Assembly: GCA_002323325.1 (NCBI GenBank)
Contig: DCQA01000046.1
Span: 1,887 to 27,816 of the forward strand
DNA from: Coxiellaceae bacterium UBA1530
GTDB lineage: Bacteria; Pseudomonadota; Gammaproteobacteria; Coxiellales; Coxiellaceae
Direction: 5' to 3'
Length of the DNA stretch: 25,930 nucleotides
The notes below the pieces were generated by a model. It did no database searches. It was not told the origin of the DNA and was given only the letters and a program-made list of their open reading frames with translations. The position numbers and the translations under genes were made by a program. Of the stretch, positions 15,906-23,500 are shown piece after piece; the stretch's first letter is position 1; the number at the start of each line of letters is the position of its first letter.

Positions 15906-16100
15906 ATGTCAAAATTAAAAACCAATCGTGGTGCTGCAAAGAGATTCAAACGTACAGGAACGGGTGCATTAAAGCGTCGCCGAGCGAACCGTAATCACAT
16001 TCTTACAAAAAAAGACACACAGACAAAACGTCAGCGTCGTGCTGCGGTTCATGTACATAAACATGATCTCAAAGCTATGAACGCGATGCTAGCAAGCTAA
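15906..16100 (+). CDS. rpmI: 50S ribosomal protein L35
   Basis: This 64-residue, strongly basic protein carries the L35 signatures KLKTNRGAAKRFKRTGTG and a KRRRANRNHILTKK centre, ending with the AMNAMLA helix; length and order match the family. AGGTG precedes the ATG at a normal distance. It follows infC after 130 bp holding a candidate leader stem-loop and precedes rplT by 29 bp, the conserved infC-rpmI-rplT order. Confidence 0.97.
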   Translation: MSKLKTNRGAAKRFKRTGTGALKRRRANRNHILTKKDTQTKRQRRAAVHVHKHDLKAMNAMLAS

Positions 16101-16129
16101 CAACTGATCGATAATAGAGGATTTTCATC

Positions 16130-16489
16130 ATGCCAAGAGTAAAACGTGGGGTTACAGCAAAGGCCCGTCATAAGAAAGTATTAAAAAAGGCAAAAGGCTA
16201 CTACGGTGCTCGTAGTCGAGTCTATCGTGTAGCTAAGCAGGCAGTCATTAAGGCTGGTCAGTATGCTTATCGCGATCGTCGCCAACGTAAACGTCAGTTC
16301 AGGTCGTTGTGGATCGTCCGCATCAATGCCGCTGCCCGCGATTGCGGTTTATCATACAGTCGTTTTATGAATGGCTTGCAGCATGCTGGGATTGAGTTAG
16401 ATCGGAAAATCTTAGCAGAGATGGCTGTTAATGATCGTTTAGCCTTTGGGAAATTAGCAGAGCAAGCCAAGCAAGCGTTAGCTTCTTAG
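16130..16489 (+). CDS. rplT: 50S ribosomal protein L20
   Basis: L20 binds 23S rRNA early in 50S assembly and in many bacteria also represses its own operon. The 119-residue sequence starts MPRVKRGVTAKARHKKVLK, has the basic N-terminal helix, the YRDRRQRKRQFRSLWIVRI segment and the C-terminal globular half with LSYSRFMNGL. A GAGG Shine-Dalgarno sequence precedes the ATG. It lies 29 bp behind rpmI and 42 bp before pheS. The short gap to pheS leaves no room for the pheM leader peptide and attenuator found in E. coli, so pheST is probably read directly from the upstream transcript. Confidence 0.98.
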   Translation: MPRVKRGVTAKARHKKVLKKAKGYYGARSRVYRVAKQAVIKAGQYAYRDRRQRKRQFRSLWIVRINAAARDCGLSYSRFMNGLQHAGIELDRKILAEMAVNDRLAFGKLAEQAKQALAS

Positions 16490-16531
16490 TCGAGAAAGTA
16501 TCTTGGCGATATTCGCTAAATGGAGCGACGG

Positions 16532-17551
16532 ATGGATGACAAGATCAAGGGGTTACTTGAGCAAGCGAAGCAAGATGTTGAGGCAACACAAGATTTATCC
16601 CAGCTAGCCACTGTTAAACTCGCCTACATGGGAAAGAAACAAGGGGAGTTGACTACTTTACTCAAACAAGTCAGTCAACTAGATCCTGCTCAACGCCCTT
16701 CAGTCGGTAAAGCTGTTAACGTCGCTAAAGCAGCACTTAGTGATTTATTTTCTCGTCAAGAGTCAATATTGCAATCTCAGGCTTTATCACAAAAGTTGGA
16801 GAACGAAACTATTGACGTCACCTTGCCTGGACGTAGTGCTGGTAACGGTAGTTTACATCCTATTTCCCGAGTGACTGCACATGCCACGCAAATTCTTACA
16901 TCAATGGGCTTCACTGTAGAAGAAGGTCCAGAAATTGAGGATGAGTTTCATAATTTCGAGGCATTAAACATAGCTGAGCATCATCCCGCAAGAGATATGC
17001 ATGATACCTTTTATTTTCCAAACCGATTGTTATTACGTACGCACACTTCTTCAGTGCAAATAAGGACTATGGAGGAGTCTTCTCCACCGTTACGTATCAT
17101 TACTCCGGGTCGTGTGTATCGTTCTGATTCTGATCATACTCACACGCCGATGTTTCATCAGTTAGAAGGTCTAGTTGTTGATGAGAGCTGTACTTTTTCT
17201 GATCTGAAAGGCATGGTTCAGGGATTCTTGAATGCTTTATTTGGCCGTGAGCTAACGCTGCGTTTTCGTCCCTCGTACTTTCCTTTTACAGAGCCCTCAG
17301 CAGAAGTCGATATTTATTATCCCGTAGTCGATCGTCAGACAGGCGAGCTTACAGGCGAAATGGATTGGATGGAAGTTTTAGGCTGCGGTATGGTTCACCC
17401 TAATGTCTTAAAAAATGTAAACATAGATGCTGAGCGTTACACAGGATATGCCTTTGGTATCGGTCTTGATCGTCTAGCTATGCTGCGTTACGGCATTTCT
17501 GATTTACGGATTCTATTCAGTAATGATCTAAGGTTTCTTTCACAATTTTAA
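16532..17551 (+). CDS. pheS: Phenylalanyl-tRNA synthetase alpha subunit
   Basis: PheS supplies the catalytic core of the (alpha-beta)2 synthetase. The 339-residue protein has an N-terminal coiled coil, class II motif 2 (GRVYRSDSDHTHTPMFHQLE), the FRPSYFPFTEPSAEVD stretch and motif 3 (FGIGLDRLAMLRYG) near the C-terminus. The ATG at 16532 was preferred over an in-frame ATG four codons upstream because GGAG lies at 16522-16525, giving a 6-nt spacing. Between AEVD and the GCGMVHPN loop there is a short insertion (YYPVVDRQTGELTGEMD) compared with E. coli. pheT follows after 32 bp. Confidence 0.97.
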   Translation: MDDKIKGLLEQAKQDVEATQDLSQLATVKLAYMGKKQGELTTLLKQVSQLDPAQRPSVGKAVNVAKAALSDLFSRQESILQSQALSQKLENETIDVTLPGRSAGNGSLHPISRVTAHATQILTSMGFTVEEGPEIEDEFHNFEALNIAEHHPARDMHDTFYFPNRLLLRTHTSSVQIRTMEESSPPLRIITPGRVYRSDSDHTHTPMFHQLEGLVVDESCTFSDLKGMVQGFLNALFGRELTLRFRPSYFPFTEPSAEVDIYYPVVDRQTGELTGEMDWMEVLGCGMVHPNVLKNVNIDAERYTGYAFGIGLDRLAMLRYGISDLRILFSNDLRFLSQF

Positions 17552-17583
17552 TGTTGCTCTCAATGCAGTGATAGGGGAAAAGT

Positions 17584-19959
17584 ATGCGAGTAAGCAAACA
17601 ATGGTTAGAGGATTGGGTTCCCTTACAAGCAACATCGGAATCGATTGCGACATCGTTAACCATGGCTGGTTTGGAGGTTGACTCTGTTCAGTCTGCGGCT
17701 TCTGATTTTACCGGTGTCGTTGTTGGATTAATTGTGGCATGTCAACCTCACCCAAATGCGGATCGCTTGCGTTGTTGTCGTGTGGATATTGGTACTGAGG
17801 TGGTAGATATTGTTTGCGGCGGTAGTAACGTCAGAGTTGACCAAAAAGTTCCAGTTGCAACCCTTGGGGCGCAGCTAGGCCCGGATTTCACAATTAAACG
17901 ATCAAAGTTACGAGGTGAACCGTCTTGTGGGATGATTTGTTCTGCTAAAGAGTTGGGTTTGGGTGATGATGGTTCTGGTGGAATTATGGAGTTGGCCAGT
18001 GATGCTCCAGTCGGTCACTGTATTCGGAGTTATCTTAACTTGGACGATACGATCTTTGATGTTGATTTGACACCTAATCGGGGTGATTGTTTGTCAATGA
18101 AAGGTATCGCTCGAGAAGTAGCCATCTTCGACGGCAAAAATTATCAGATGCCTGGTATCACTAAAGCTTCGATAACCTCAGATGCTTCATTGTCAGTTTC
18201 TATTAAAGAAGAGAAAGCGTGTCCCCGTTATGTGGGTCGAGTGATCAAAAATATCGCCAAAGGTCAGACACCATTATGGATGTCGGAACGATTAAGACGT
18301 TCAGGTTTACGCTTGATTCACCCTTTAGTCGATATTTTAAACTATGTCATGATAGAGCTGGGACAGCCAATGCACGCTTTTGATCTAGCTATGCTCAATA
18401 GTAGCATCGTTGTTCGTTGTGCAAAAGACGGTGAGACATTGCAATTGTTAGACGAGCAAACAGTTGAATTGTCCACTAACGATTTAGTGATTGCAGATGA
18501 CGTGAAGCTACTAGCGTTGGCAGGTGTTATGGGTGGAAAAGCATCTTCAGTGTGCGACGCAACCACGGATGTTTTTTTGGAGAGTGCTTATTTTGAACCT
18601 ATAAGAATTGCTAAGACGGCTCGTTCTTTTGGACTACAATCAGATTCTTCCTATCGTTATGCGCGTGGTGTTGATGTTGCCCTGCAAGAAGAAGCTCTAG
18701 AAAGGGCTACAGGCCTAATTCTTGATATCTGTGGTGGAGAGGTCGGACCTTTGACTATACGTAATGCATTAGATCACTTGCCTGTACGCCAGCCAATAAG
18801 ATTACGCTTTCCTCGTATTCAACGTGTTCTTGGTGTCTCCATTGATCATGCCCAGGTCGAAAAGTATTTACTATCTCTTGGTATGAGTATTGCATCTAAA
18901 GAGGACGGGTGGGATGTTGTTTCGCCTTCATATCGGTCGGATATTCACATTGAAGTTGATTTGATTGAAGAGGTGGCGAGGTTGTTTCGCTTCGATAAAA
19001 TTCCTCAAAATACCCAGATGATTGCAACTCAATTCCCCATACTTTCAGATGATTTGTTGCCGATGTCCCAGCTTAAGCAGTTTTTTACAGATTTAGGCTA
19101 TCAAGAGACCATCCATTACAGCTTTATTGAAAATGCAATAGCTGCTCATTTTGTGCAAGATGAGGAGTTGATGGTTCTAGCAAACCCATTATCAAATGAT
19201 ATGAGCACCATGAGGCCTTCTTTATGGCCTGCTATGCTGACGACACTTCGATACAATTTAAATCGTCAGTGTCAGCGACAGGCTCTTTTTGAAGTGGGTT
19301 GTTGTTTTTATCAGTCTCAGAATAAGTTGGTTCAGCAGAATAGATTGGCTTTACTGCTCACTGGACCCAGATATCCAGAGCAATGGGGTGAGTCCCAGCG
19401 CCCCGTGGATTTTTATGACTTAAAGGGTCACGTTGAGGCCTTTCTGAGTAATGTGAGTAATCACGCTAACTGGGTATGGCGTGCAGCTCAGACATCATCC
19501 CTTCATCCTGGGCAATCTGTTGCTCTCTATCAAGGTGATAATCTGGTGGGTTGGTTAGGCGCGTTACATCCATCACTGGCTCAGGAGCTAGATATCCACG
19601 TCCCAGTATTCTTATTTGAAGCAGATATGAAATATTTGCAGTCAGTCGAGCTTCCCTCTGCTCAAGCTGTGTCAAAGTTCCCCTCGGTGAGACGTGATTT
19701 ATCATTAATAATGGATCAACAGATTGTTTCTAGTGAAGTTTTACGAGTGATCAAGCAATATGGTGGCCCTTACCTGGAAAATGTCCACATTTTTGATGTC
19801 TATCAGGGTGAAGAGTGTGGGGTTGGTAAAAAAAGTATCGCTTTAGGGTTGACCTTCCAAGCGGCATCACGCACTCTTGTAGATGATGATATCAATCAAG
19901 TGATTGATATCATTATGAAAGCTTTGAAAAATACATTGAATGCGACGTTGAGGGTTTAG
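17584..19959 (+). CDS. pheT: Phenylalanyl-tRNA synthetase beta subunit
   Basis: The 791-residue beta subunit (E. coli 795) carries, in order, the EMAP-like tRNA-binding domain (about 40-150, with CQPHPNADRLRCCRVDIG), the B3/B4 editing region (about 210-370), the B5 domain (about 400-470), a catalytic-like domain without active-site motifs, and the C-terminal FDX-ACB anticodon-binding domain (about 698-790, beginning SKFPSVRRDLSLIMD). An AGGGGA Shine-Dalgarno sequence precedes the ATG. Only 2 bp separate its stop from ihfA, so the two are likely translationally coupled. Confidence 0.98.
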   Translation: MRVSKQWLEDWVPLQATSESIATSLTMAGLEVDSVQSAASDFTGVVVGLIVACQPHPNADRLRCCRVDIGTEVVDIVCGGSNVRVDQKVPVATLGAQLGPDFTIKRSKLRGEPSCGMICSAKELGLGDDGSGGIMELASDAPVGHCIRSYLNLDDTIFDVDLTPNRGDCLSMKGIAREVAIFDGKNYQMPGITKASITSDASLSVSIKEEKACPRYVGRVIKNIAKGQTPLWMSERLRRSGLRLIHPLVDILNYVMIELGQPMHAFDLAMLNSSIVVRCAKDGETLQLLDEQTVELSTNDLVIADDVKLLALAGVMGGKASSVCDATTDVFLESAYFEPIRIAKTARSFGLQSDSSYRYARGVDVALQEEALERATGLILDICGGEVGPLTIRNALDHLPVRQPIRLRFPRIQRVLGVSIDHAQVEKYLLSLGMSIASKEDGWDVVSPSYRSDIHIEVDLIEEVARLFRFDKIPQNTQMIATQFPILSDDLLPMSQLKQFFTDLGYQETIHYSFIENAIAAHFVQDEELMVLANPLSNDMSTMRPSLWPAMLTTLRYNLNRQCQRQALFEVGCCFYQSQNKLVQQNRLALLLTGPRYPEQWGESQRPVDFYDLKGHVEAFLSNVSNHANWVWRAAQTSSLHPGQSVALYQGDNLVGWLGALHPSLAQELDIHVPVFLFEADMKYLQSVELPSAQAVSKFPSVRRDLSLIMDQQIVSSEVLRVIKQYGGPYLENVHIFDVYQGEECGVGKKSIALGLTFQAASRTLVDDDINQVIDIIMKALKNTLNATLRV

Positions 19960-19961
19960 AT

Positions 19962-20282
19962 ATGGGAGCACTAACAAAAGCCAATTTAGCTGAGTACTTA
20001 TTTAACACTCTTGGGCTCAATAAGCGAGAAGCTAAAGAGTTGGTTGAATTATTTTTTGAGGAAATCAGGGGTTGCCTTGAGGGCGGTGAGACAGTGAAGT
20101 TATCAGGTTTTGGGAACTTTAATTTACGAGATAAGAGTGAAAGGCCCGGTCGTAATCCTAAAACTGGGGAAGAGATTCCTATTAAAGCGCGACGTGTTGT
20201 GACATTTCGTGCAGGCCATAAATTAAAATCACGAGTGGAGGCATATCGCGATGATCAAGGGGAACCCAAGGAAGAAGTTTAG
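19962..20282 (+). CDS. ihfA: Integration host factor alpha subunit
   Basis: IHF-alpha pairs with IHF-beta to bend DNA sharply in transcription, replication and recombination. The 106-residue protein has the HU-family helical dimer body (MGALTKANLAEYLF to ELFFEEI), the SGFGNF turn and the beta-arm with GRNPKTGEEIPI, whose proline intercalates into DNA, then RRVVTFRAGHKLK. The pheT-ihfA order is the standard gammaproteobacterial arrangement and separates it from ihfB, which usually follows rpsA. Its 3' end overlaps the MerR-like gene by 32 bp in another frame. Confidence 0.97.
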   Translation: MGALTKANLAEYLFNTLGLNKREAKELVELFFEEIRGCLEGGETVKLSGFGNFNLRDKSERPGRNPKTGEEIPIKARRVVTFRAGHKLKSRVEAYRDDQGEPKEEV

Positions 20283-20637
20283 TACGGTTGATTTGCCAGC
20301 CATTCCCGATAAGTTATATTTCACTATTGGTGAAGTTGCTCAAATGTGCGCAGTTGAAACCCACGTATTAAGATACTGGGAACAAGAGTTTCCCGACATA
20401 TCTCCTTCTAAGCGCCGAGGAAATCGTCGTTACTACAAACCAAAAGATGTTAGATTGATCAGAAAAGTTCGTCAATTATTGTACGATCAAGGTTTCACAA
20501 TCGAAGGCGCTAGACGTCAATTATCTCAGCCTGAAGAGCCTGTCTTACCAGAAAGTTCATCAGTTCAGTTAGACACTTCTGTTTCCACTTTCATAGAGGA
20601 GCTAGAGGGTATTCTCAAAGAATTGGAAACAGTCTGA
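20251..20637 (+). CDS. MerR-family transcription regulator
   Basis: This 128-residue protein has one MerR-type winged helix-turn-helix: FTIGEVAQMCAVETHVLRYW (24-43), then the RRGNRRYYKPKDVRLIRKVR wing (55-74) and a helix ending IEGARRQL. After that come only about 35 residues, acidic and probably forming a short dimer helix (FIEELEGILKEL). It lacks metal-binding cysteines, so the signal is unknown. This gene commonly follows ihfA in gammaproteobacteria. The start at 20251 lies inside ihfA with GGAGG 9 nt upstream; a later start would shorten only the tail before the helix-turn-helix. The overlap suggests coupled translation with IHF-alpha. Confidence 0.88.
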   Translation: MIKGNPRKKFSTVDLPAIPDKLYFTIGEVAQMCAVETHVLRYWEQEFPDISPSKRRGNRRYYKPKDVRLIRKVRQLLYDQGFTIEGARRQLSQPEEPVLPESSSVQLDTSVSTFIEELEGILKELETV

Positions 20638-20681
20638 TTCGGCCAGGGATTTTTTTTCAACTTCAGTTTACACATAGCAAC

Positions 20682-20710
20682 TTGTTTCCATAAAAGGTAT
20701 TTCATGTTAG
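20682..20710 (+). promoter_or_regulatory. Candidate tRNA-Pro promoter
   Basis: TTGTTT and TGTTAG are separated by 17 bp, with the -10 box 21 bp before tRNA-Pro. A GC-rich patch (GCCC) follows the -10, as in many stringently controlled tRNA promoters. Confidence 0.4.
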
Positions 20711-20730
20711 CCTTGTGCCCTCAATTAATG

Positions 20731-20808
<78 letters not shown>

Positions 20809-20889
20809 AGTATTATCCGCAATCATAAAATTCTTGATTCTTCTTCTCAGAGTGATACATTTAAAAAAAAACATTGAGTTAAGGATTAG

Positions 20890-21066
20890 ATGAATCAGAA
20901 GCTACTCGATTTTTTAGGATGCCCGTTATGTAAGAGGCATCTCTTATATGATGCTCGTCAACAAGAGCTAGTTTGTTCTGTAGACAAGCTAGCATTTCCT
21001 ATTCGCGATGGTGTTCCAGTTATGCTGGAAGATGAAGCAAGATGTTTACTTGAAGGGGGAGTGTAA
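20890..21066 (+). CDS. ycaR: Trm112/YcaR-like small protein
   Basis: This 58-residue protein matches the Trm112/UPF0434 family: MNQKLLDFLGCPLCK with Cys11 and Cys14, Cys29 in ELVCSVDKLAFPIRDGVPVML, and a final short helix. It resembles E. coli YcaR along its length. Eukaryotic Trm112 activates methyltransferases; the bacterial role is not settled. AAGGA precedes the ATG. It ends 2 bp before kdsB, the same ycaR-kdsB pairing as in E. coli, but lpxK and msbA, which precede it there, are absent; tRNA-Pro is upstream instead. Confidence 0.93.
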   Translation: MNQKLLDFLGCPLCKRHLLYDARQQELVCSVDKLAFPIRDGVPVMLEDEARCLLEGGV

Positions 21067-21068
21067 CT

Positions 21069-21824
21069 ATGAGTTTCCACATTATTATTCCTGCACGATT
21101 AAATTCTTCTCGTTTGCCGGGAAAAGTACTGAAAGATTTAGCCGGTAAGCCAATGATCCAATATGTTTACGAAAACGCTATGTTATGTAGAGCGGCATCG
21201 GTCACCATTGCGACGGATAACGACGAGATTGCTGAGGTTGCAGATAGCTTTGGTGCCTCAGTGTGTTTGACGGCTTCTACCCATCAATCTGGGACTGAGC
21301 GAATCTGTGAGGCAGTTGAATCATTGGAGTTTAGTTCTGATGATGTCATTATCGGTCTACAAGCAGATGAACCTTTATTATCCTCATCCATGGTGACTTT
21401 GTTAGCTGATGATTTGATAGAACATGAGCACATTAAAGTAGCCAGTTTGTGTTCACCCATTCAGTCAAGCGAAGAACTTTTTAATCCTAATGTGGTAAAG
21501 GTTGTTTTGAATCGTAGACACTATGCAATTTATTTTAGTCGTGCACCGATGCCATGGCATAGAGACAGTATTACTTCTCCTGGTGAGATGGTAGTAACGC
21601 AACAGCATTACCGTCATGTGGGTATGTATGGTTATCGTGTTTCATTTTTAGAGGATTATGCTAAGTGGTCAGACTCACCCTTGGAGTCGATAGAGCAGTT
21701 AGAGCAATTGCGAATTATTTGGAATGGAGGACGTATTCATATGAAGGTCTATGATCAGAATCTACCACTGGGTGTTGATACAGAGGATGACTTTAAGGCA
21801 GTGTTGGAGCTGATCAAGGGCTAG
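21069..21824 (+). CDS. kdsB: CMP-KDO synthetase
   Basis: KdsB activates 3-deoxy-D-manno-octulosonate with CTP to CMP-KDO, the donor for the LPS inner core. The 251 residues (E. coli 248) show the nucleotide-binding N-terminus PARLNSSRLPGK (8-19), the GLQADEPLL motif at about 96-104, the YFSRAPMPWHRD segment and HVGMYGYRVSFL. GGGGGAG inside the end of ycaR serves as Shine-Dalgarno sequence. The gene is cotranscribed with ycaR. Together with lptFG it shows that this organism makes KDO-containing LPS. Confidence 0.97.
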   Translation: MSFHIIIPARLNSSRLPGKVLKDLAGKPMIQYVYENAMLCRAASVTIATDNDEIAEVADSFGASVCLTASTHQSGTERICEAVESLEFSSDDVIIGLQADEPLLSSSMVTLLADDLIEHEHIKVASLCSPIQSSEELFNPNVVKVVLNRRHYAIYFSRAPMPWHRDSITSPGEMVVTQQHYRHVGMYGYRVSFLEDYAKWSDSPLESIEQLEQLRIIWNGGRIHMKVYDQNLPLGVDTEDDFKAVLELIKG

Positions 21825-21888
21825 TTCTATCTAAATCATGTGTTATCAATTATGAGACTGATTTGACACGGTAAATAGATTTCTCCTA

Positions 21889-22734
21889 TTAAAATTTATT
21901 TTGCAATTGGTCGATCTGATTTTTAATAGTGCTCTTTATATTTTCCACACCTTCATCTGAAATGTCGCTTGCATCAGTGGTTCTATCAATGAAGTCATAG
22001 TTTTTATTATTTATAAAGTTTTCAATGTCTTGTTCAGTAATGTGTTTAAGTTTTAGGTTGTCTTCTTTATCTAACCAAAAAAGGTAAACATTTCTCGCGC
22101 TTATGTCTATTAGCAGCGTTGCTCGTTTATTGTTATATTTCGATTTAAACAATGACGGTCTTAATCGTAAAAAACGTTTTTGTCTAATATTGCTATTTTT
22201 TCCCTGGTCTTCAATGGATTGAAAATAGGCTGGATCAGCATTTTGAGGAGATGCTTTTATGGTGCACATCACTCGGGTTCGTTTGGGTCTGGTTATGTAG
22301 TTCTCTGTCGGTTCCAGTTTGAGTGTGTTATCTGCATTGATATACAAAAAGTATGATTTCTTCGCGGTTTTATCGATGATAATGGTTGATCTGCGACGGT
22401 TGTATTTTGAAATCGTCATAGAAGGAGCAATAGTTACCAATCGGTAGCGTTTGTTACAGGTGTTTGAGAATCGTTGGCAACTTGCTTTGTCTGTATAAGG
22501 TACAAGTTTTATTCGGCACTTTTCAAAAATTTCACCAGATTTCACTAGATTGCCAATGACTTTGGTAAAAGAATTATTGGTCTTAGATTCATCTTCAATT
22601 ATTTTGATTGAATTATCTGAGTACGATCTAGATGTCGATTGAGATAAAGATATAGAGGTATGGCATGCGATGATACTGGTGATAGAAAGATATAAAATCC
22701 AGCGAGAATGTATGGCTTGTCTCGGCATTGTCAT
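21889..22734 (-). CDS. Secreted protein with a duplicated domain, unknown function
   Basis: I do not recognise this 281-residue protein. Residues 1-32 look like a signal peptide (basic start, then ILYLSITSIIACHTSISLS). The main feature is an internal duplication: residues 73-147 and 157-237 align, each opening with C-x-I-K-x2-P, then PS-x3-SKYN, an (I/L)(I/L)ID strand with (T/S)A(K/R), an aromatic strand, DN-x-LKL, and TE-x2-I. The first copy has two more cysteines (Cys86, Cys93). The pattern suggests two beta-rich modules with many basic residues. The C-terminal 40 residues are acidic and helical. AAAGGAC precedes the first ATG; a second ATG two codons later is equally possible. It diverges from csrA and is convergent with kdsB. 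A periplasmic or host-directed protein is inferred. Confidence 0.7.
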   Translation of the reverse strand: MTMPRQAIHSRWILYLSITSIIACHTSISLSQSTSRSYSDNSIKIIEDESKTNNSFTKVIGNLVKSGEIFEKCRIKLVPYTDKASCQRFSNTCNKRYRLVTIAPSMTISKYNRRRSTIIIDKTAKKSYFLYINADNTLKLEPTENYITRPKRTRVMCTIKASPQNADPAYFQSIEDQGKNSNIRQKRFLRLRPSLFKSKYNNKRATLLIDISARNVYLFWLDKEDNLKLKHITEQDIENFINNKNYDFIDRTTDASDISDEGVENIKSTIKNQIDQLQNKF

Positions 22735-22890
22735 GAAGTCCTTTCATTAAACAATATCGGTTAGTCTAAATGATAACGTATTGTTAATCCAAGCTTTTTT
22801 ACTGCGCTTGTTTTTTTTATGATTTTTCGTCACCTTCTTTTCGCTGTTGATAAATTTATTTTATTTTTTAATCTTCATAATATCAATGAC

Positions 22891-22920
22891 TTGGGTTTTA
22901 TATTTCCCAGGTGGTAAAAT
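22891..22920 (+). promoter_or_regulatory. Candidate csrA promoter
   Basis: TTGGGT and TAAAAT are separated by 18 bp, with the -10 box 73 bp upstream of the csrA ATG. This leaves a leader of roughly 67 nt carrying the GGA-rich Shine-Dalgarno region. Confidence 0.4.
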
Positions 22921-22977
22921 TTTCAACTACAATCAAATCGTGACAACGAGAATATTTCTCGATCATAGTGATAAAAA

Positions 22978-22990
22978 GGAAAGGAGAGGA
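22978..22990 (+). promoter_or_regulatory. Triple GGA element over the csrA ribosome-binding site
   Basis: Three AGGA motifs recur at 5-nt intervals (GGA at 22978, 22983 and 22988) immediately before the csrA ATG. CsrA recognises A(N)GGA, so this is a plausible autorepression site that also supplies the Shine-Dalgarno sequence. Binding is not shown by sequence alone. Confidence 0.45.
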
Positions 22991-22993
22991 CTG

Positions 22994-23197
22994 ATGTTAA
23001 TTCTAACAAGGCGTATTGGGGAAGCTGTCGTCATTGGAGATGACGTAAAACTCACCGTATTGGGTGTGCGTGGTAATCAGGTTCGTCTTGGTATTGATGC
23101 CCCCAAAAATGTATCGGTGCATCGGGAGGAGATATACGATCGCATAGCACAGGAAAATCAGGACGATAATATCGGCAACCGTGCGGATGATGAGTGA
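22994..23197 (+). CDS. csrA: Carbon storage regulator CsrA
   Basis: CsrA is a dimeric RNA-binding regulator that blocks or stabilises mRNAs at GGA motifs. The 67-residue sequence has the canonical MLILTRRIGEAVVIGDD start, VLGVRGNQVRLGIDAPK centre and VHREEIYDRI, with the residues for RNA binding (Leu4, Arg6, Arg44 region) present, followed by an acidic tail. The frame stays open 49 codons upstream, but that extension is foreign to the family and the ATG at 22994 has GAGAGGA before it. In E. coli csrA is followed by serV and the arg tRNAs; here the same tRNAs appear 2.6 kb further on, separated by two unrecognised genes. Confidence 0.98.
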   Translation: MLILTRRIGEAVVIGDDVKLTVLGVRGNQVRLGIDAPKNVSVHREEIYDRIAQENQDDNIGNRADDE

Positions 23198-23243
23198 TTA
23201 AAATTATAATCATAGATTTCGTAGTGACTTAGTGTCTTTGATG

Positions 23244-23278
23244 AAAAGACGCATAAGATCTTTATGAAGCTTTTTATT
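23244..23278 (+). terminator. Possible csrA terminator
   Basis: AAAAG...CTTTT encloses an inner CATAA/TTATG stem with a 5-nt loop, separated from it by a 3-nt internal loop, and the structure runs into TTTTTATTA. The stems are AT-rich, so strength is doubtful. Confidence 0.3.
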
Positions 23279-23359
23279 ACCAGTAATATTACTAAACCTT
23301 AAATTAGTATTATATGGTGATTATTGTACATTGACTTACCTCTTTATATTGAAATAAAC

Positions 23360-23386
23360 ACCTGTTTGATTTATTTTCAAACAGGT
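23360..23386. repeat. Perfect 9-bp hairpin in the csrA downstream gap
   Basis: ACCTGTTTG and CAAACAGGT are exact reverse complements around a 9-nt AT loop. No T-run follows on the plus strand; on the minus strand a T-rich TGTTTATTT follows. It could be a protein-binding site, a leader hairpin, or a terminator for transcription from the right. Confidence 0.5.
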
Positions 23387-23500
23387 AACGCCTCATATGA
23401 AAATAGACATAATTTTTTACGTTTAGGGATAAATTTTACTCAATGGAGCTATATTTTTGTTGTGGTTAAATTTTGTAAACCCTGTTAAGGAGTAAAAAAT

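Larger units (their letters stand above)
23198..23500. other. 303-bp AT-rich gap downstream of csrA
   Basis: No gene was found. The gap holds a possible csrA terminator (23244-23278), a 12-bp perfect palindrome AGTAATATTACT at 23282-23293, and a perfect hairpin at 23360-23386. A strong AAGGAG at 23487-23492 belongs to the next gene. No confident promoter was seen. Confidence 0.5.

Noticed and set aside
20628..20657. Possible terminator with an eight-base T run after the MerR-like gene
   Set aside because: Only about four base pairs (TCTG/CAGG with a wobble) precede the T run, too weak to call a stem.
22847..22993. 49-codon N-terminal extension of csrA
   Set aside because: CsrA starts MLILTRR in the whole family, and a strong GGA-rich Shine-Dalgarno sequence directly precedes that ATG. 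The extension encodes a hydrophobic stretch read from AT-rich DNA.
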